From positions 372,001-436,000 of the forward strand of contig NZ_JAQIPB010000002.1 in the NCBI RefSeq assembly GCF_028023875.1: 64,000 bases of DNA. Direction: 5' to 3'. The DNA comes from Xenophilus arseniciresistens. GTDB taxonomy: Bacteria > Pseudomonadota > Gammaproteobacteria > Burkholderiales > Burkholderiaceae_C. The notes beneath the pieces were generated by a model. The model ran no database searches. It worked only from the letters and a program-made list of their open reading frames with translations, and was not told where the DNA came from. The translations under genes and the position numbers were made by a program. Positions 16,915 to 27,575 of this stretch are shown piece by piece; the first letter of the stretch is position 1, and each line of letters opens with the position of its first letter.

Positions 16915-18600
16915 TCACTGCGCGGCGCCCTCGGCCAACAGCTGCCTGGCGCGTTCGGTGAGCCGCTTGAAGTTGATCTTGCCCTCGGCCGTCACGGGCC
17001 ACTCACCTTCCCAGGCCAGGAAGTCGCGCGGAATCTCGTAGGCCGCCAGGTGGCCCTTGCAGGCCTCGCGCAGTTCGGCCGTGCTGCGCACGGCGCAGCC
17101 CTCGCGAGCGCGCACGAAGCTCACGACCCGCGCGCCCCAGTAGTCGTCTTCCACGCCGATGGTCTTCACGTCGTCGAATTCGTCGGCGAAGTGCTCGAGC
17201 AGCAGCGTGCTCACGCGCGTGGTCGAGACGTTCTCGCCGCCCGACTTGACCACGCCGCCCAGCCGGCCCAGGAAAGTGATGTAGCCGCCGTCGAAATGGC
17301 CGTAGTCGCCGCTGTGGAAGTAGCCTTCGGCGTCGTAGGAAGCGCGGGTGGCCTCTTCCTGCGCCAGGTAGCCGCGGAACATGTAGGGGCTGCTGTAGCA
17401 GATCTCGCCGCTGCTGCCCTGCGGCACGCGCTCGCCGGTCTCGATGTCCTTGATCACCACGCGCACGCCCGGCAGCGGGCGCCCATGCGTGTACTTGTTG
17501 ATCTGGTAGTCCACGCAGTCGTGCTGCGCCAGCGAGACCAGCGGCCCGTTCTCGGTCTGGGCGTAGAGGTTGTTGATGGTGGCGCCCGGCGGGCACATGG
17601 CGCGCACCAGGTCGTAGGTCTTGGGCTCGCCGGCCAGGATGGCCTTGCGGATGGTGAAGCGGTAGCGCTCGAAATCCGGCACGCGCCGCATCGCCTGCCA
17701 ATGCGCATCGAAGCCGAAGGTGCTGGTGCAGCCGTGGCGGTCGATCAGCTCCAGCGCCAGCTTCGGGTGAAAGCTCTCCATCAGCACCAGCGGCGTGCCG
17801 CACAGCACCAGGTTCATGTTCAGCGCATACAGCCCGCTGTTGTGATAGAAGGGCGCGAGGTTGATGTAGCACTCGGTCTCGTCGAAGCCCATGGCCTGGG
17901 CGCCGAAGTTCACGGTGGCCAGCGGCGGCCGGTGGTCCCACAGCGCGCTCTTCGACAGGCCCGTGGTGCCCGAGGTCTGGCAGATGAACTGAATCTCGGT
18001 GGGCTCGCGCGCCGCCAGCAGGGCCTCCATCACGGCGGCGCTGGCAGGCTCGTGCGCACCGGCACCGGCCTCGCGCAGCGCCTCGAAATCCATGAAACCC
18101 GCATGCCGCTGGCCGCCGCGGCTGAGGCACACCAGGTGGCGCAAGGTGGGCAGGCTGGCCGCGCTCGGCCGGCCCTCGCCATCCCAATGCAGGTCGGGGA
18201 TCGCCTCCTTGAGCAGCGCGATGTAGTCGCGCCCGCCGTAGTGGTCCACCGTGACGATCATCGCGGGCCGGTTGCGCGGCAGCACGCCTTCGAATTCCAG
18301 CCGGCCCCACAGCAGGTTCAGCGGATTCACCACCGCGCCCACCTGCAGGGTCGCGAAGTACAGCACCGCGAACTCGGGCGTGGGGCTGGGCAGGGTGCAC
18401 ACCACATCGCCCTTGCCGATGCCCAGGCGCAGCAGCGCGTGGGCCATCTGCTGCACCTGCGCATGCAGGTCTGAAAAAGAGATCTCGCGGCCCTCGAAGA
18501 TCAGCGCGGTGCGCGCGCCGCGCAGGCGGCAGGTTTCGTCGAAGAGATCGGGAATGCTGCGGTGGTACCAGGCCTGGGCGGCGATGCGTTCGGCGAGCAT
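16915..18600 (-). CDS. AMP-forming acyl-CoA ligase (CaiC/FadD-like)
   Basis: A 561-residue member of the ANL superfamily. The adenylation P-loop reads QTSGTTGLSKSALW; NNLYAQTENGPL is the A5-like motif, then YFHSGDYGHFDGG and the hinge/lysine region GRLGGVVKSGGENVS. The C-terminal lysine is in EGKINFKRL. I place the start at ATG 18600, preceded by AGGAA; a GTG at 18630 touches the stop of the ligase upstream. It is the last gene of the long minus-strand atu-like run. The usual PKG of the P-loop is SKS, a small departure. The acid activated is unknown. Confidence 0.9.
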   Translation of the reverse strand: MLAERIAAQAWYHRSIPDLFDETCRLRGARTALIFEGREISFSDLHAQVQQMAHALLRLGIGKGDVVCTLPSPTPEFAVLYFATLQVGAVVNPLNLLWGRLEFEGVLPRNRPAMIVTVDHYGGRDYIALLKEAIPDLHWDGEGRPSAASLPTLRHLVCLSRGGQRHAGFMDFEALREAGAGAHEPASAAVMEALLAAREPTEIQFICQTSGTTGLSKSALWDHRPPLATVNFGAQAMGFDETECYINLAPFYHNSGLYALNMNLVLCGTPLVLMESFHPKLALELIDRHGCTSTFGFDAHWQAMRRVPDFERYRFTIRKAILAGEPKTYDLVRAMCPPGATINNLYAQTENGPLVSLAQHDCVDYQINKYTHGRPLPGVRVVIKDIETGERVPQGSSGEICYSSPYMFRGYLAQEEATRASYDAEGYFHSGDYGHFDGGYITFLGRLGGVVKSGGENVSTTRVSTLLLEHFADEFDDVKTIGVEDDYWGARVVSFVRAREGCAVRSTAELREACKGHLAAYEIPRDFLAWEGEWPVTAEGKINFKRLTERARQLLAEGAAQ

Positions 18601-18630
18601 GGCTGCGGCTTCCTGTGAGTGCAGCGCCAC

Positions 18631-20238
<1,608 letters not shown>

Positions 20239-20294
20239 CGATCAGGTCTCCTGGGTCTGTCTCTGTGTCTTGGGGTGGAAGCGTTCGGGCGGGC

Positions 20295-20936
20295 TCAATC
20301 CGTCCCGCGCGTCAGCACGAGGGCCAGCTCGGCGCTGCCGGCGTGGCCCGGCAACTGCGGCAATTGCGGCGCCTGCACGCGCGCATAGGGTGGGCGCGGC
20401 CACTGCCAGCGCCCGGCCGGGAACAGCGCGCGCACGGCATTGATGTCGAGGTGGTAGGGCGGCCCTTCCACCCGGCCTTCCTGCGCGCCGGGGCGCAGCG
20501 CCTGCACGGCCAGCAGCGCGAGCTGGCCGTCGGGCGCCAGCCATTCATGCAGGCGCTGCGCGTAGCGCACCCACAGGTCGGGGTGCAGCGCGCACAGGCA
20601 GGTCTGTTCGTAGACGCGGTCGAAGCGTTCGCCGGGCTGCCACTGCAGCAGGTCGGCCTCGATCAGCGTGGCGCTCAGGCCCGCGTCCTTGAGCAGGCCG
20701 GCGCAGGCGGCCAGGGCACCGGGCGCGATGTCCACCGCCGTGACCTGCGCGCCCATGGCCGCCAGCGCCACCACCTCCCAGCCGCGGCCGCAGCCGGGCA
20801 CCAGCACGCGCTGGCCGGGCCGCAGCACGCCCTCCTCGATCCAGGCCTTGAGCTGCGGGCTGGCGGCGCCGCGGTCCCAGGGCAGGCGGCCCTGCTCGAA
20901 ATGCTGCTGCCAGAACTCGGCGGTGGGTCCGGCCAT
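20295..20936 (-). CDS. SAM-dependent methyltransferase, thiopurine S-methyltransferase family
   Basis: A 213-residue methyltransferase. The opening EFWQQHFEQGRLPWDRG and the motif-I loop VLVPGCGRGWEVVALAAMG match the TPMT-like family, followed by VTAVDIAP (acidic SAM-ribose residue) and FDRVYEQTCLCAL. It sits 4 bases from the crotonase gene, within the acyl-CoA operon. Some relatives detoxify tellurite, selenite or thiols. Its purpose in this operon is unknown and may be incidental. Confidence 0.85.
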   Translation of the reverse strand: MAGPTAEFWQQHFEQGRLPWDRGAASPQLKAWIEEGVLRPGQRVLVPGCGRGWEVVALAAMGAQVTAVDIAPGALAACAGLLKDAGLSATLIEADLLQWQPGERFDRVYEQTCLCALHPDLWVRYAQRLHEWLAPDGQLALLAVQALRPGAQEGRVEGPPYHLDINAVRALFPAGRWQWPRPPYARVQAPQLPQLPGHAGSAELALVLTRGTD

Positions 20937-20940
20937 GGCG

Positions 20941-21726
20941 TCAGCGCCCCGTCCAGGCCGGACGGCGCTTCTCGTTGAAGGCGGCCAGGCCCTCCTTCGC
21001 GTCCTCGGTCAGCGCAAGCAGGCCGATCTGGCTCTCGGTGTAGGCAATGGCCTGCTCGAAGGACATGGCCTCGATGGCGCGCATGGCGTACTTGCCGCGC
21101 CGGATGGCCGTGGGCGACTTGTCGGTCAGCCGCGCGATCAGCCAGTCCACCTTGGCGTCCAGCTCGGCGGCCGGCACCACATGGTTGACCAGGCCCTGCG
21201 CCAGCGCGGCGGCGGCATCGAAGGGCTCGCCCGTCAGCGCCCATTCGCGCACCACGCGGCGCGGCACCAGGTTCTGCAGCAGGCTCAGCACCTGCATGGG
21301 GAACACGCCCACCTTCACCTCGGGCAGGCCGAAGAGCGCATGGTCGGCCGCCACCGCCAGGTCGGCCATGCACAGCAGGCCCATGCCGCCGGCCATGCAG
21401 GTGCCGTTGACGCGCACCACGATGGGCAAGGTGGCGGCCTGCGCCTCGCGCAGCAGGTCGGCATAGTCCACATTGGGCTTGCTGAAGTCGAAGACAAAAC
21501 CCTTGCCGGGCTGCAGGTCGCCGCCGGCGCAGAAGGCCTTCTCGCCCACGGCCGTGAGCACGATGGCGCGCACCTCGGGGTTGGCATGGGCCTGGCGGAT
21601 GCCGGCGCGTATGCCCTCGATCACGCCCGCATGCAGCGCGTTGCGCTTGTCGGGGCGGTTGATGCTGATCCACAGCGACTGGCCGCGGACTTCGGTCAGG
21701 ACTTCGGGTTGGGCGTTGTCGTTCAT
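20941..21726 (-). CDS. Enoyl-CoA hydratase/isomerase of the carboxylase cluster (LiuC/AtuE-like)
   Basis: A 261-residue crotonase with the CoA/oxyanion signature KAFCAGGDLQPG and GGMGLLCMADLAVAADHA. Of the two hydratase glutamates, the first is Gly (GGMGL) and the second is kept (FGLPEVKVG). The same pattern occurs, as I recall, in 3-methylglutaconyl-CoA hydratase (LiuC) and the isohexenylglutaconyl-CoA hydratase AtuE, which act after the biotin carboxylase. Its start overlaps the stop of the carboxylase alpha gene (ATGA), which supports that step. Substrate length is not readable from the sequence. Confidence 0.88.
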   Translation of the reverse strand: MNDNAQPEVLTEVRGQSLWISINRPDKRNALHAGVIEGIRAGIRQAHANPEVRAIVLTAVGEKAFCAGGDLQPGKGFVFDFSKPNVDYADLLREAQAATLPIVVRVNGTCMAGGMGLLCMADLAVAADHALFGLPEVKVGVFPMQVLSLLQNLVPRRVVREWALTGEPFDAAAALAQGLVNHVVPAAELDAKVDWLIARLTDKSPTAIRRGKYAMRAIEAMSFEQAIAYTESQIGLLALTEDAKEGLAAFNEKRRPAWTGR

Positions 21727-23708
21727 GGATTCGTGCCTGGCTCAATCTCTGCCAATACGCGGTGCGCGGCCACCTGGTCGTTCACGCTGGCGGCCAGCAG
21801 GCTCACGCGGCCGGCCACGGGCGCGGAATGCACGTGTTCCATCTTCATGGCCTCCAGCGTCACGATGGGCTGGCCGGCCTGCACCTCGTCGCCCTCGGCC
21901 ACCAGCACGGCCACCACGCGGCCGTTCATCGAGGCCCGCACCTTGCCGTCGCCGCCATCGGCGCCCTGCCGGGCCGCCGCCGCGTGGGTGCGGTCCTGCA
22001 CCACGAAGGGGTGGCCGCGCCAGTGCAGGTACAGCGTGTGGCCCTGGCGCAGGAACACCACGCGCTCGCGCACGCCGTCCAGCAGCACCTGGGCCTGCTG
22101 CCCTTCGATGCCCAGCAGCGAGACCGCGTGGCCCTCGCCTTCGAGCACCACCGCAAAGCGATGCGGCCCCTCCTGCGTGAGCGCAGCCGTCACGGCCTGG
22201 CCGTTGAGCTCGAAGCGCTGGCCCAGCGGCAGCGTGTGGGCCAGCCGCCTTTCGCTGTGGCGAAGCTGTGCGTTCGCGCCGGTCTCGGCCAGCAGCAGCG
22301 CCGCCACCACGGTGGCCTGGCGGCCGAGCGCGGCGTCGGCCTGGAGCAGTTCGTCCTGGTGCTGGCCGATGAAGGCCGTGGTGGCGCCGCCGGCCGCGAA
22401 CACCGGATGCGCGAGACAGCGCGCAAGAAAGACCTGGTTGGTCTTGAAGCCCAGCGCGATGCTGTCCTCGAGCCCGCGCAGCAGGCGGCGGCGGGCCTCG
22501 TCGCGGCTCTTGCCGTGCGCGATCAGCTTGGCCACCATGGAGTCGTAGTACGGCGGCACCTCGGCGCCTGAGCGCAGCGAGTCTTCCACGCGCAGCGCCT
22601 GCGACGGCGCCCACAGCGCCATGGTGCCGCTCTGGGGCATGAAGCCCTGGTCCGGGTCTTCCGCGCACAGCCGAACCTCGATGGCATGGCCGTCGAAGCG
22701 CACATCCTCCTGGCGCAGCGGCAGCGGCTCGCCCGCGGCCACGCGCAGCTGCAGCGCCACCAGGTCCAGGCCCGTGATGGCCTCGGTCACGGGGTGTTCC
22801 ACCTGCAGCCGCGTGTTCATCTCCATGAAGAAGAAGTTGCCCTCGCGGTCGAGCAGGAATTCGAGCGTGCCCGCACCTTCGTAGCCGATGGCCTTGACGG
22901 CCTTGACGGCCACCGCGCCCATGCGCTCGCGCAGCTCGGCGCTCACGACCGGCGAGGGAGCCTCCTCGATCACCTTCTGGTGGCGCCGCTGCACCGAGCA
23001 GTCGCGCTCACCCAGGTGGATGGCGTTGCCGTGGCGGTCGGCGAAGATCTGGATCTCGATGTGGCGCGGCTCCAGGATGGCGCGCTCCAGGATCACCTCG
23101 GGGTCGCCGAAGGCGTTGCGGGCCTCGCTCTGCGCGCTGGCCAGCAGCTCGGCGAATTCGCCCGCGTGCCTGACCAGCCGCATGCCGCGCCCGCCGCCGC
23201 CGGCCGTGGCCTTGATCATGACCGGAAAGCCCACGCGCGCGGCCTCCTGCGCCAGCCGCTCGCTGCCCTGGTCTTCGCCCTGGTAGCCCGGGATGCAGGG
23301 CACGTCGGCGTCCATCATGATCTTCTTGGCGCCGGCCTTGTGGCCCATGGCGATGATGGCCTCGGGCGAGGGGCCGATGAAGACCAGCCCCGCGTCGCGG
23401 CAGGCGCGCGCGAAGTCCTCGTTCTCGGCCAGGAAGCCGTAGCCCGGATGCACGGCGTCGGCGCCGGTGGCGCGCGCGGCCTCGATGATGGCTTCGATCC
23501 GCAGGTAGCTCTGCGCGGGCAGCGGATCGCCGATGCACACGGCCTGGTCGGCCTCCTGCACATGGCGCGCGTCGGCGTCGGCGCTGGAGTACACCGCCAC
23601 CGTGCGGTAGCCCAGCGCCTTGGCGCTGCGCATCACGCGCAGCGCGATCTCGCCGCGGTTGGCCACGAGGATCCTGGTGAAGGGGGTGGATGTCTTGGGG
23701 TCGGTCAT
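21723..23708 (-). CDS. Acyl-CoA carboxylase alpha subunit (biotin carboxylase plus biotin carrier)
   Basis: A 661-residue biotin-dependent enzyme. Residues about 12-460 are biotin carboxylase: ILVANRGEIALRV, HPGYGFLAEN, the ATP loop GGGGRGM, and FMEMNTRLQVEHPVTE. A linker of about 130 residues follows. The C-terminus is a biotinyl domain with EAMKMEH; the modified Lys is residue 622. The domain plan is that of methylcrotonyl-, geranyl- and propionyl-CoA carboxylases. With the beta subunit at 24931 and the citronellyl-CoA-dehydrogenase-like gene between them, an atu/liu-type pathway is likely (AtuF or LiuD equivalent). Confidence 0.93.
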   Translation of the reverse strand: MTDPKTSTPFTRILVANRGEIALRVMRSAKALGYRTVAVYSSADADARHVQEADQAVCIGDPLPAQSYLRIEAIIEAARATGADAVHPGYGFLAENEDFARACRDAGLVFIGPSPEAIIAMGHKAGAKKIMMDADVPCIPGYQGEDQGSERLAQEAARVGFPVMIKATAGGGGRGMRLVRHAGEFAELLASAQSEARNAFGDPEVILERAILEPRHIEIQIFADRHGNAIHLGERDCSVQRRHQKVIEEAPSPVVSAELRERMGAVAVKAVKAIGYEGAGTLEFLLDREGNFFFMEMNTRLQVEHPVTEAITGLDLVALQLRVAAGEPLPLRQEDVRFDGHAIEVRLCAEDPDQGFMPQSGTMALWAPSQALRVEDSLRSGAEVPPYYDSMVAKLIAHGKSRDEARRRLLRGLEDSIALGFKTNQVFLARCLAHPVFAAGGATTAFIGQHQDELLQADAALGRQATVVAALLLAETGANAQLRHSERRLAHTLPLGQRFELNGQAVTAALTQEGPHRFAVVLEGEGHAVSLLGIEGQQAQVLLDGVRERVVFLRQGHTLYLHWRGHPFVVQDRTHAAAARQGADGGDGKVRASMNGRVVAVLVAEGDEVQAGQPIVTLEAMKMEHVHSAPVAGRVSLLAASVNDQVAAHRVLAEIEPGTNP

Positions 23709-23734
23709 GTTGGATCGCAGCGCTGGGGACGGGC

Positions 23735-24892
23735 TCACTTCATCGACTTGGGGTAGGTGCCCATGTACTTGGTGAGGATCTGCAGCATCACCTCGTCGGC
23801 GCCGCCGCCGATGGAGGACAGCCGCATGTCGCGGAACAGCCGCGAGATCAGGCTGTCGTTCATGTAGCCCATGCCGCCCCAGAACTGCAGGCAGCCGGTG
23901 GACACGTCGCGCGTGAGCCGGCCGGCCTTGAGCTTGGCCACCGTGGCCAGGCGCGTGGCATCGCGGCCCGCCACCACGTCTTCCACGCCCTTCCAGGCCA
24001 GGGCGCGCACGCAGTCCACCTCGGCCTGCATCTCGGCCAGCTTGAAGTTGACCCACTGGTTGTCGAGGATGGAACGGCCGAAGGCCTTGCGCTCGCGCGT
24101 GTACTCGATGGTGATGTCGATGGCGCGCTGCGCGAAGCCGGTGGAGTTGAGCGCGCCCCACAGGCGCTCGATCTGGAACTGCTCCATCTGGTAGACGAAG
24201 CCCTGCCCTTCCTCGCCGATGCGGTTGCGCTGCGGCACGCGCACGTCGTCGAAGTACAGCTGCCCGGTGTCGGACGAGTCCATGCCGATCTTCTGCAGCT
24301 TGCGCGCGATGGAGACGCCCTTGGTCTTCATCGGCACCATGATCAGGCTCTTGTTGCGGTGCGCGGGCCCGTCGGAGGTGTTGGCCAGCAGGCAGCACCA
24401 GTCGGCCTGCGTGCTGTTGGTGATCCACATCTTGCCGCCGTTGATGATGTAGTCGTCGCCGTCCTTGCGCGCGGTGGTCTTGATCGAGGCCACGTCGGAG
24501 CCGCTGCCCACCTCGGACACGCCGATGCAGCCCACCATCTCACCCGCGATGGCCGGCGCGAGGAACTCGGCGCGCAGCTCGGGGCTGCCGTGCCTGGCCA
24601 GGGCCGGCGTGCACATGTCGGTCTGCACGCCGATGGCCATCGGGATGCCGCCGCAGTTGATCTCCGACAGCGTCTCGGCCAGCAGCGCGCCGTAGCTGTA
24701 GTCCAGCCCCGCGCCGCCGTCTTCGATGGGCTTGTCCAGGCCCAACAGGCCCAGCTCGCCCATCTGCTTGAAGAGCTGGTGGGCCGGGAAGATCTCGGCC
24801 TTCTCCCATTCGTCCACATGCGGGTTGACCTGCTCGGCGATCCAGCGCTGGATGGTGCTGCGCACCTGTTCGTGTTCGTGCGTGAGTTGCAT
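23735..24892 (-). CDS. Acyl-CoA dehydrogenase, citronellyl-CoA dehydrogenase (AtuD)-like
   Basis: A 385-residue FAD acyl-CoA dehydrogenase. NPHVDEWEKAEIFP, CGGIPMAIGVQTDMCTPALA, VGCIGVSEVGSGSDVA, PQRNRIGEEGQGF and the C-terminal SIGGGADEVML are, from memory, closely matched in AtuD of Pseudomonas aeruginosa, more than in isovaleryl-CoA dehydrogenase. The Glu of GGGADEVM is the candidate catalytic base. It lies between the two carboxylase genes, as expected for the dehydrogenation preceding carboxylation of a branched enoyl-CoA. The AtuD parallel is from recalled motifs, not from an alignment. Confidence 0.9.
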   Translation of the reverse strand: MQLTHEHEQVRSTIQRWIAEQVNPHVDEWEKAEIFPAHQLFKQMGELGLLGLDKPIEDGGAGLDYSYGALLAETLSEINCGGIPMAIGVQTDMCTPALARHGSPELRAEFLAPAIAGEMVGCIGVSEVGSGSDVASIKTTARKDGDDYIINGGKMWITNSTQADWCCLLANTSDGPAHRNKSLIMVPMKTKGVSIARKLQKIGMDSSDTGQLYFDDVRVPQRNRIGEEGQGFVYQMEQFQIERLWGALNSTGFAQRAIDITIEYTRERKAFGRSILDNQWVNFKLAEMQAEVDCVRALAWKGVEDVVAGRDATRLATVAKLKAGRLTRDVSTGCLQFWGGMGYMNDSLISRLFRDMRLSSIGGGADEVMLQILTKYMGTYPKSMK

Positions 24893-24930
24893 GGTGTGTG
24901 TCTCTTGTGGGTTCGGAGGTCAGGCCAGGG

Positions 24931-26550
24931 TCACGGACGGGCCACGGAGAACTGCATCTTCTGCGGCTCGCGCGCCTCGGCTTCGCGGCAGACGGCCAGC
25001 ACCGTGGACAGCACGGCGCGGGTGTCGCGCGGGTCGATCACGCCGTCGTCCAGCAACCGCGCGCTGGTGGTGAACACGCTCATCTGGCTGTCGAAGCGCT
25101 CGATGATCTGGCTGCGCATGGCTTCAAGCTTGGCGTGGTCCACCTGGCCCTTGCGCGCCATGGCGGCCTCGGTCACGTTGACCATGGTGCCGGCGGCCTG
25201 CTCGCCGCCCATCACGGCGGTCTTGGCGTTGGGCCAGCTGAAGCAAAAGCGCGGATGAAAGCCCCGCCCGCACATGCCGTAGTTGCCCGCGCCAAAAGAG
25301 GCGCCGCAGTACAGCGTGATCTGCGGCACCGTGGCACTGGTCACGGCCTGGATCATCTTGGAGCCGTGCTTGATGATGCCGCCCTCTTCGTAGATGCGGC
25401 CCACCATGAAGCCGGTGGTGTTGTTGAGGTAGATGATGGGCGTCTTGGACTGGCAGCAGGCCTGGATGAAGTGCGTGGCCTTGGTGGCGCCGGCCGGGTC
25501 GATGGGGCCGTTGTTGGTGATCACGCCCACGGGCCAGCCTTCGATCTTGAAGTGGCCGCAGACGGTGGCGCTGCCGTAGTTCTCGCCGAACTCCAGGAAC
25601 TCCGAGTCGTCGGCGATGCGCGCGATGATCTCGCGCATGTCCACGGGCCGCTTGTGGTCGGTGGGCATCACGCCCAGCAGCTCCTCGGCCGCATAGCGCG
25701 GCGGCAGCCACTGGCGCGCGGGCTTGAGCGCCTGGCCGCGGTCCCAGTCGATCTGGGCCATGATCTCGCGCGCAATGCGGATGCCGTCGCGGTCGTCCTC
25801 GGCCAGGTAGTCGCCCAGGCCCGAGATGTGGGTGTGCATCACGGCGCCACCCAGTTCCTCCTCGGTCGCGATCTCGCCCGTGGCGGCCTTGAGCAGCGGC
25901 GGCCCGGCCAGGAAGGCGCGCGAGCGGCCGCGCACCAGGATGATGTAGTCCGACAGGCCCGTCTGGTAGGCGCCGCCCGCGGTGGACGAGCCGTGCGTCA
26001 CCGTCACCACCGGCAGGCCGGCGGCCGACAGCCGCGCCAGGTTGCGGAAGGAGCTGCCGCCGCGCACGAAGTCTTCCACGCGGTAGGCCAGCAGGTTGGC
26101 GCCCGCGCTTTCCACCAGCTGCACATAGGGCAGCTTGTTTTCCAGCGCCAGTTCCTGCACGCGCAGCACCTTGTCCAGGCCCATGGGCTGCAGCGCGCCG
26201 GCGTCGATGCCCGAATCGGAGGCGTTGATCATGCAGCGGATGCCGCTGACATAGCCGATGCCCGAGATGATGCCGCCGCCGGGCACGCTCTTGTCGAGGT
26301 CGGTGGTGTCCATGCCCAGGCCAGCCAGCGATGAGATTTCAAGGAAGGGCGTGCCCGGGTCCAGCAGCAGCGACAGCCGTTCGCGCGGCAGCAACTGGCC
26401 GCGCTTTTCAAAGCGCTCGCGCGAGGCAGTGGATTTCTGGCGCGATCGCGCCTCGTAGGTGCGCACGCGCTCGATGAGCTGCAGCATGTGCGCACGGTTG
26501 CTCTGGAAGCTTGCGCTGCCGGTGGAAATCTGGGACTCGATCAGGGCCAT
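24931..26550 (-). CDS. Acyl-CoA carboxylase beta subunit (carboxyltransferase), geranyl-CoA/methylcrotonyl-CoA type
   Basis: A 539-residue carboxyltransferase. The first half has VQLVESAGANL and THGSSTAGGAYQTGLSDY with FLAGPPLLKAATGE; the second half has GVITNNGPIDPAGATKATHFIQ, NTTGFMVG and AVMGGEQAAGTM. It transfers carboxyl from biotin to an enoyl-CoA. Methylcrotonyl-CoA carboxylase usually reads MGSCTAGGAY where this one reads THGSSTAGGAY, so it is probably not canonical LiuB; an AtuC-like (geranyl-CoA) or other branched acyl-CoA specificity fits better. It heads the tight group with the dehydrogenase, alpha subunit and crotonase. Confidence 0.92.
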   Translation of the reverse strand: MALIESQISTGSASFQSNRAHMLQLIERVRTYEARSRQKSTASRERFEKRGQLLPRERLSLLLDPGTPFLEISSLAGLGMDTTDLDKSVPGGGIISGIGYVSGIRCMINASDSGIDAGALQPMGLDKVLRVQELALENKLPYVQLVESAGANLLAYRVEDFVRGGSSFRNLARLSAAGLPVVTVTHGSSTAGGAYQTGLSDYIILVRGRSRAFLAGPPLLKAATGEIATEEELGGAVMHTHISGLGDYLAEDDRDGIRIAREIMAQIDWDRGQALKPARQWLPPRYAAEELLGVMPTDHKRPVDMREIIARIADDSEFLEFGENYGSATVCGHFKIEGWPVGVITNNGPIDPAGATKATHFIQACCQSKTPIIYLNNTTGFMVGRIYEEGGIIKHGSKMIQAVTSATVPQITLYCGASFGAGNYGMCGRGFHPRFCFSWPNAKTAVMGGEQAAGTMVNVTEAAMARKGQVDHAKLEAMRSQIIERFDSQMSVFTTSARLLDDGVIDPRDTRAVLSTVLAVCREAEAREPQKMQFSVARP

Positions 26551-26657
26551 GGTGAAACTGCTCTTCTCTTCGACGACGCCTGAGCCGGATTGGCTCGATG
26601 ACTGTCAGCGTAGGCGCAGCCCGCCTTGACGTCTTGCGGCAATTGGCTGGGAGGGCT

Positions 26658-27575
26658 TCAACGCGGCACGGCGCGCAGCTTGTGCAGCAGCGCCTGCGGC
26701 TGGTAGCTGAGCTTGGTGCGGCGGAAGTTGGGCAGGCCCATGTCCTGCTCGAAGTTGAGCCAGTCCAGCGGCCGGCCGAACTGCAGCGGGTAGTTCTGCG
26801 CGAAGTGCGAGAACAGCGCCTGCGAAAGGCCCTTGAAGCGCGCCAGGGCCTTGGCAAAGCGCAGCACGCACACGCCGCTTTGCAGCGGCTCGGCCAGCAC
26901 GAAGCCGGCGGGCTCGCCATCGGCCCAACTGATGAAGCCTTCCAGGCCCAGGGCCGGCGCGTGCTGCAGGGCTTCCTGGCAGGGCAGGTCGTCGGCTTCG
27001 CCGGCTTGCTTGCCTTTCTCCTGCAGCCAGTCGCGCAGGATCTGCAGCGCCAGCGGCTGGTGCTGCGGCGTGTAGGGCGCGTGGTGCAGACGGTGCGCGG
27101 CCAGGCACTGCTTGAGCAGGTTGCGCTTGTTGTGCAGGCCCGCGCCCGCATAGTCGACGAAGGCCTGCGCGCGGTAGAGGTAGTCGGCGTCGTCGCGCGA
27201 GGCACTGAACGCAAAACGCGCGGGCGGCAGCGCCAGGGCCTGGGCCTCGGCCAGCGGGAAGAAGCATTCGCCGGGCGCGAGCAGCGCGCGCAGCACTGAA
27301 GGGGGCGCCTCGCCGAGCGGGAACAGCGGGATCGCATGGCGCTGGCCGTCGTAGGCCCGCCCGCGGATCAGCGGCCAGGGGCCATCGCAAAAACGGTAGT
27401 CATGCGCGCGGCGGAACAGCCACAGGTTGGCGAAGGAGAGGTCCGCGATTGCACGTTCGCCCTGCCCGGCCTGGCGCTCGGCCAGCAGCGGCGCCACGCG
27501 CGCCGCATGGGCCAGCGCCAGCGGCTCGCCCGCGCTCACGCCCCCGCTCACATTCACATCCACGCGCAGCGTCAC
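26658..27575 (-). CDS. DUF2156/phosphatidylglycerol lysyltransferase-like acyltransferase-fold protein
   Basis: A 305-residue protein I recognise only at fold level. FANLWLFRRAHDYRFCDGPWPLIRGR, the DADYLYRAQAFVDYAG / NKRNLLKQ segment, and the later GLEGFISWADGEPAGFVLAEPL resemble the GNAT-like DUF2156 domain of MprF-type lysyltransferases, but there is no membrane part. The start is GTG 27575, which overlaps the stop of the preceding gene (GTGA), so translation is coupled to the TIGR03084-like protein. The C-terminus (QDMGLPNFRRTKLSYQPQ) is basic. A soluble aminoacyl- or acyltransferase role is possible, but the substrate is unknown. Confidence 0.75.
   Translation of the reverse strand: MTLRVDVNVSGGVSAGEPLALAHAARVAPLLAERQAGQGERAIADLSFANLWLFRRAHDYRFCDGPWPLIRGRAYDGQRHAIPLFPLGEAPPSVLRALLAPGECFFPLAEAQALALPPARFAFSASRDDADYLYRAQAFVDYAGAGLHNKRNLLKQCLAAHRLHHAPYTPQHQPLALQILRDWLQEKGKQAGEADDLPCQEALQHAPALGLEGFISWADGEPAGFVLAEPLQSGVCVLRFAKALARFKGLSQALFSHFAQNYPLQFGRPLDWLNFEQDMGLPNFRRTKLSYQPQALLHKLRAVPR

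Noticed and set aside
24931-26550. Canonical methylcrotonyl-CoA carboxylase (leucine pathway) for the carboxylase genes.
   Set aside because: Not excluded, but THGSSTAGGAY and the presence of AtuA- and AtuD-like neighbours fit a different branched acyl-CoA better; kept as an alternative.
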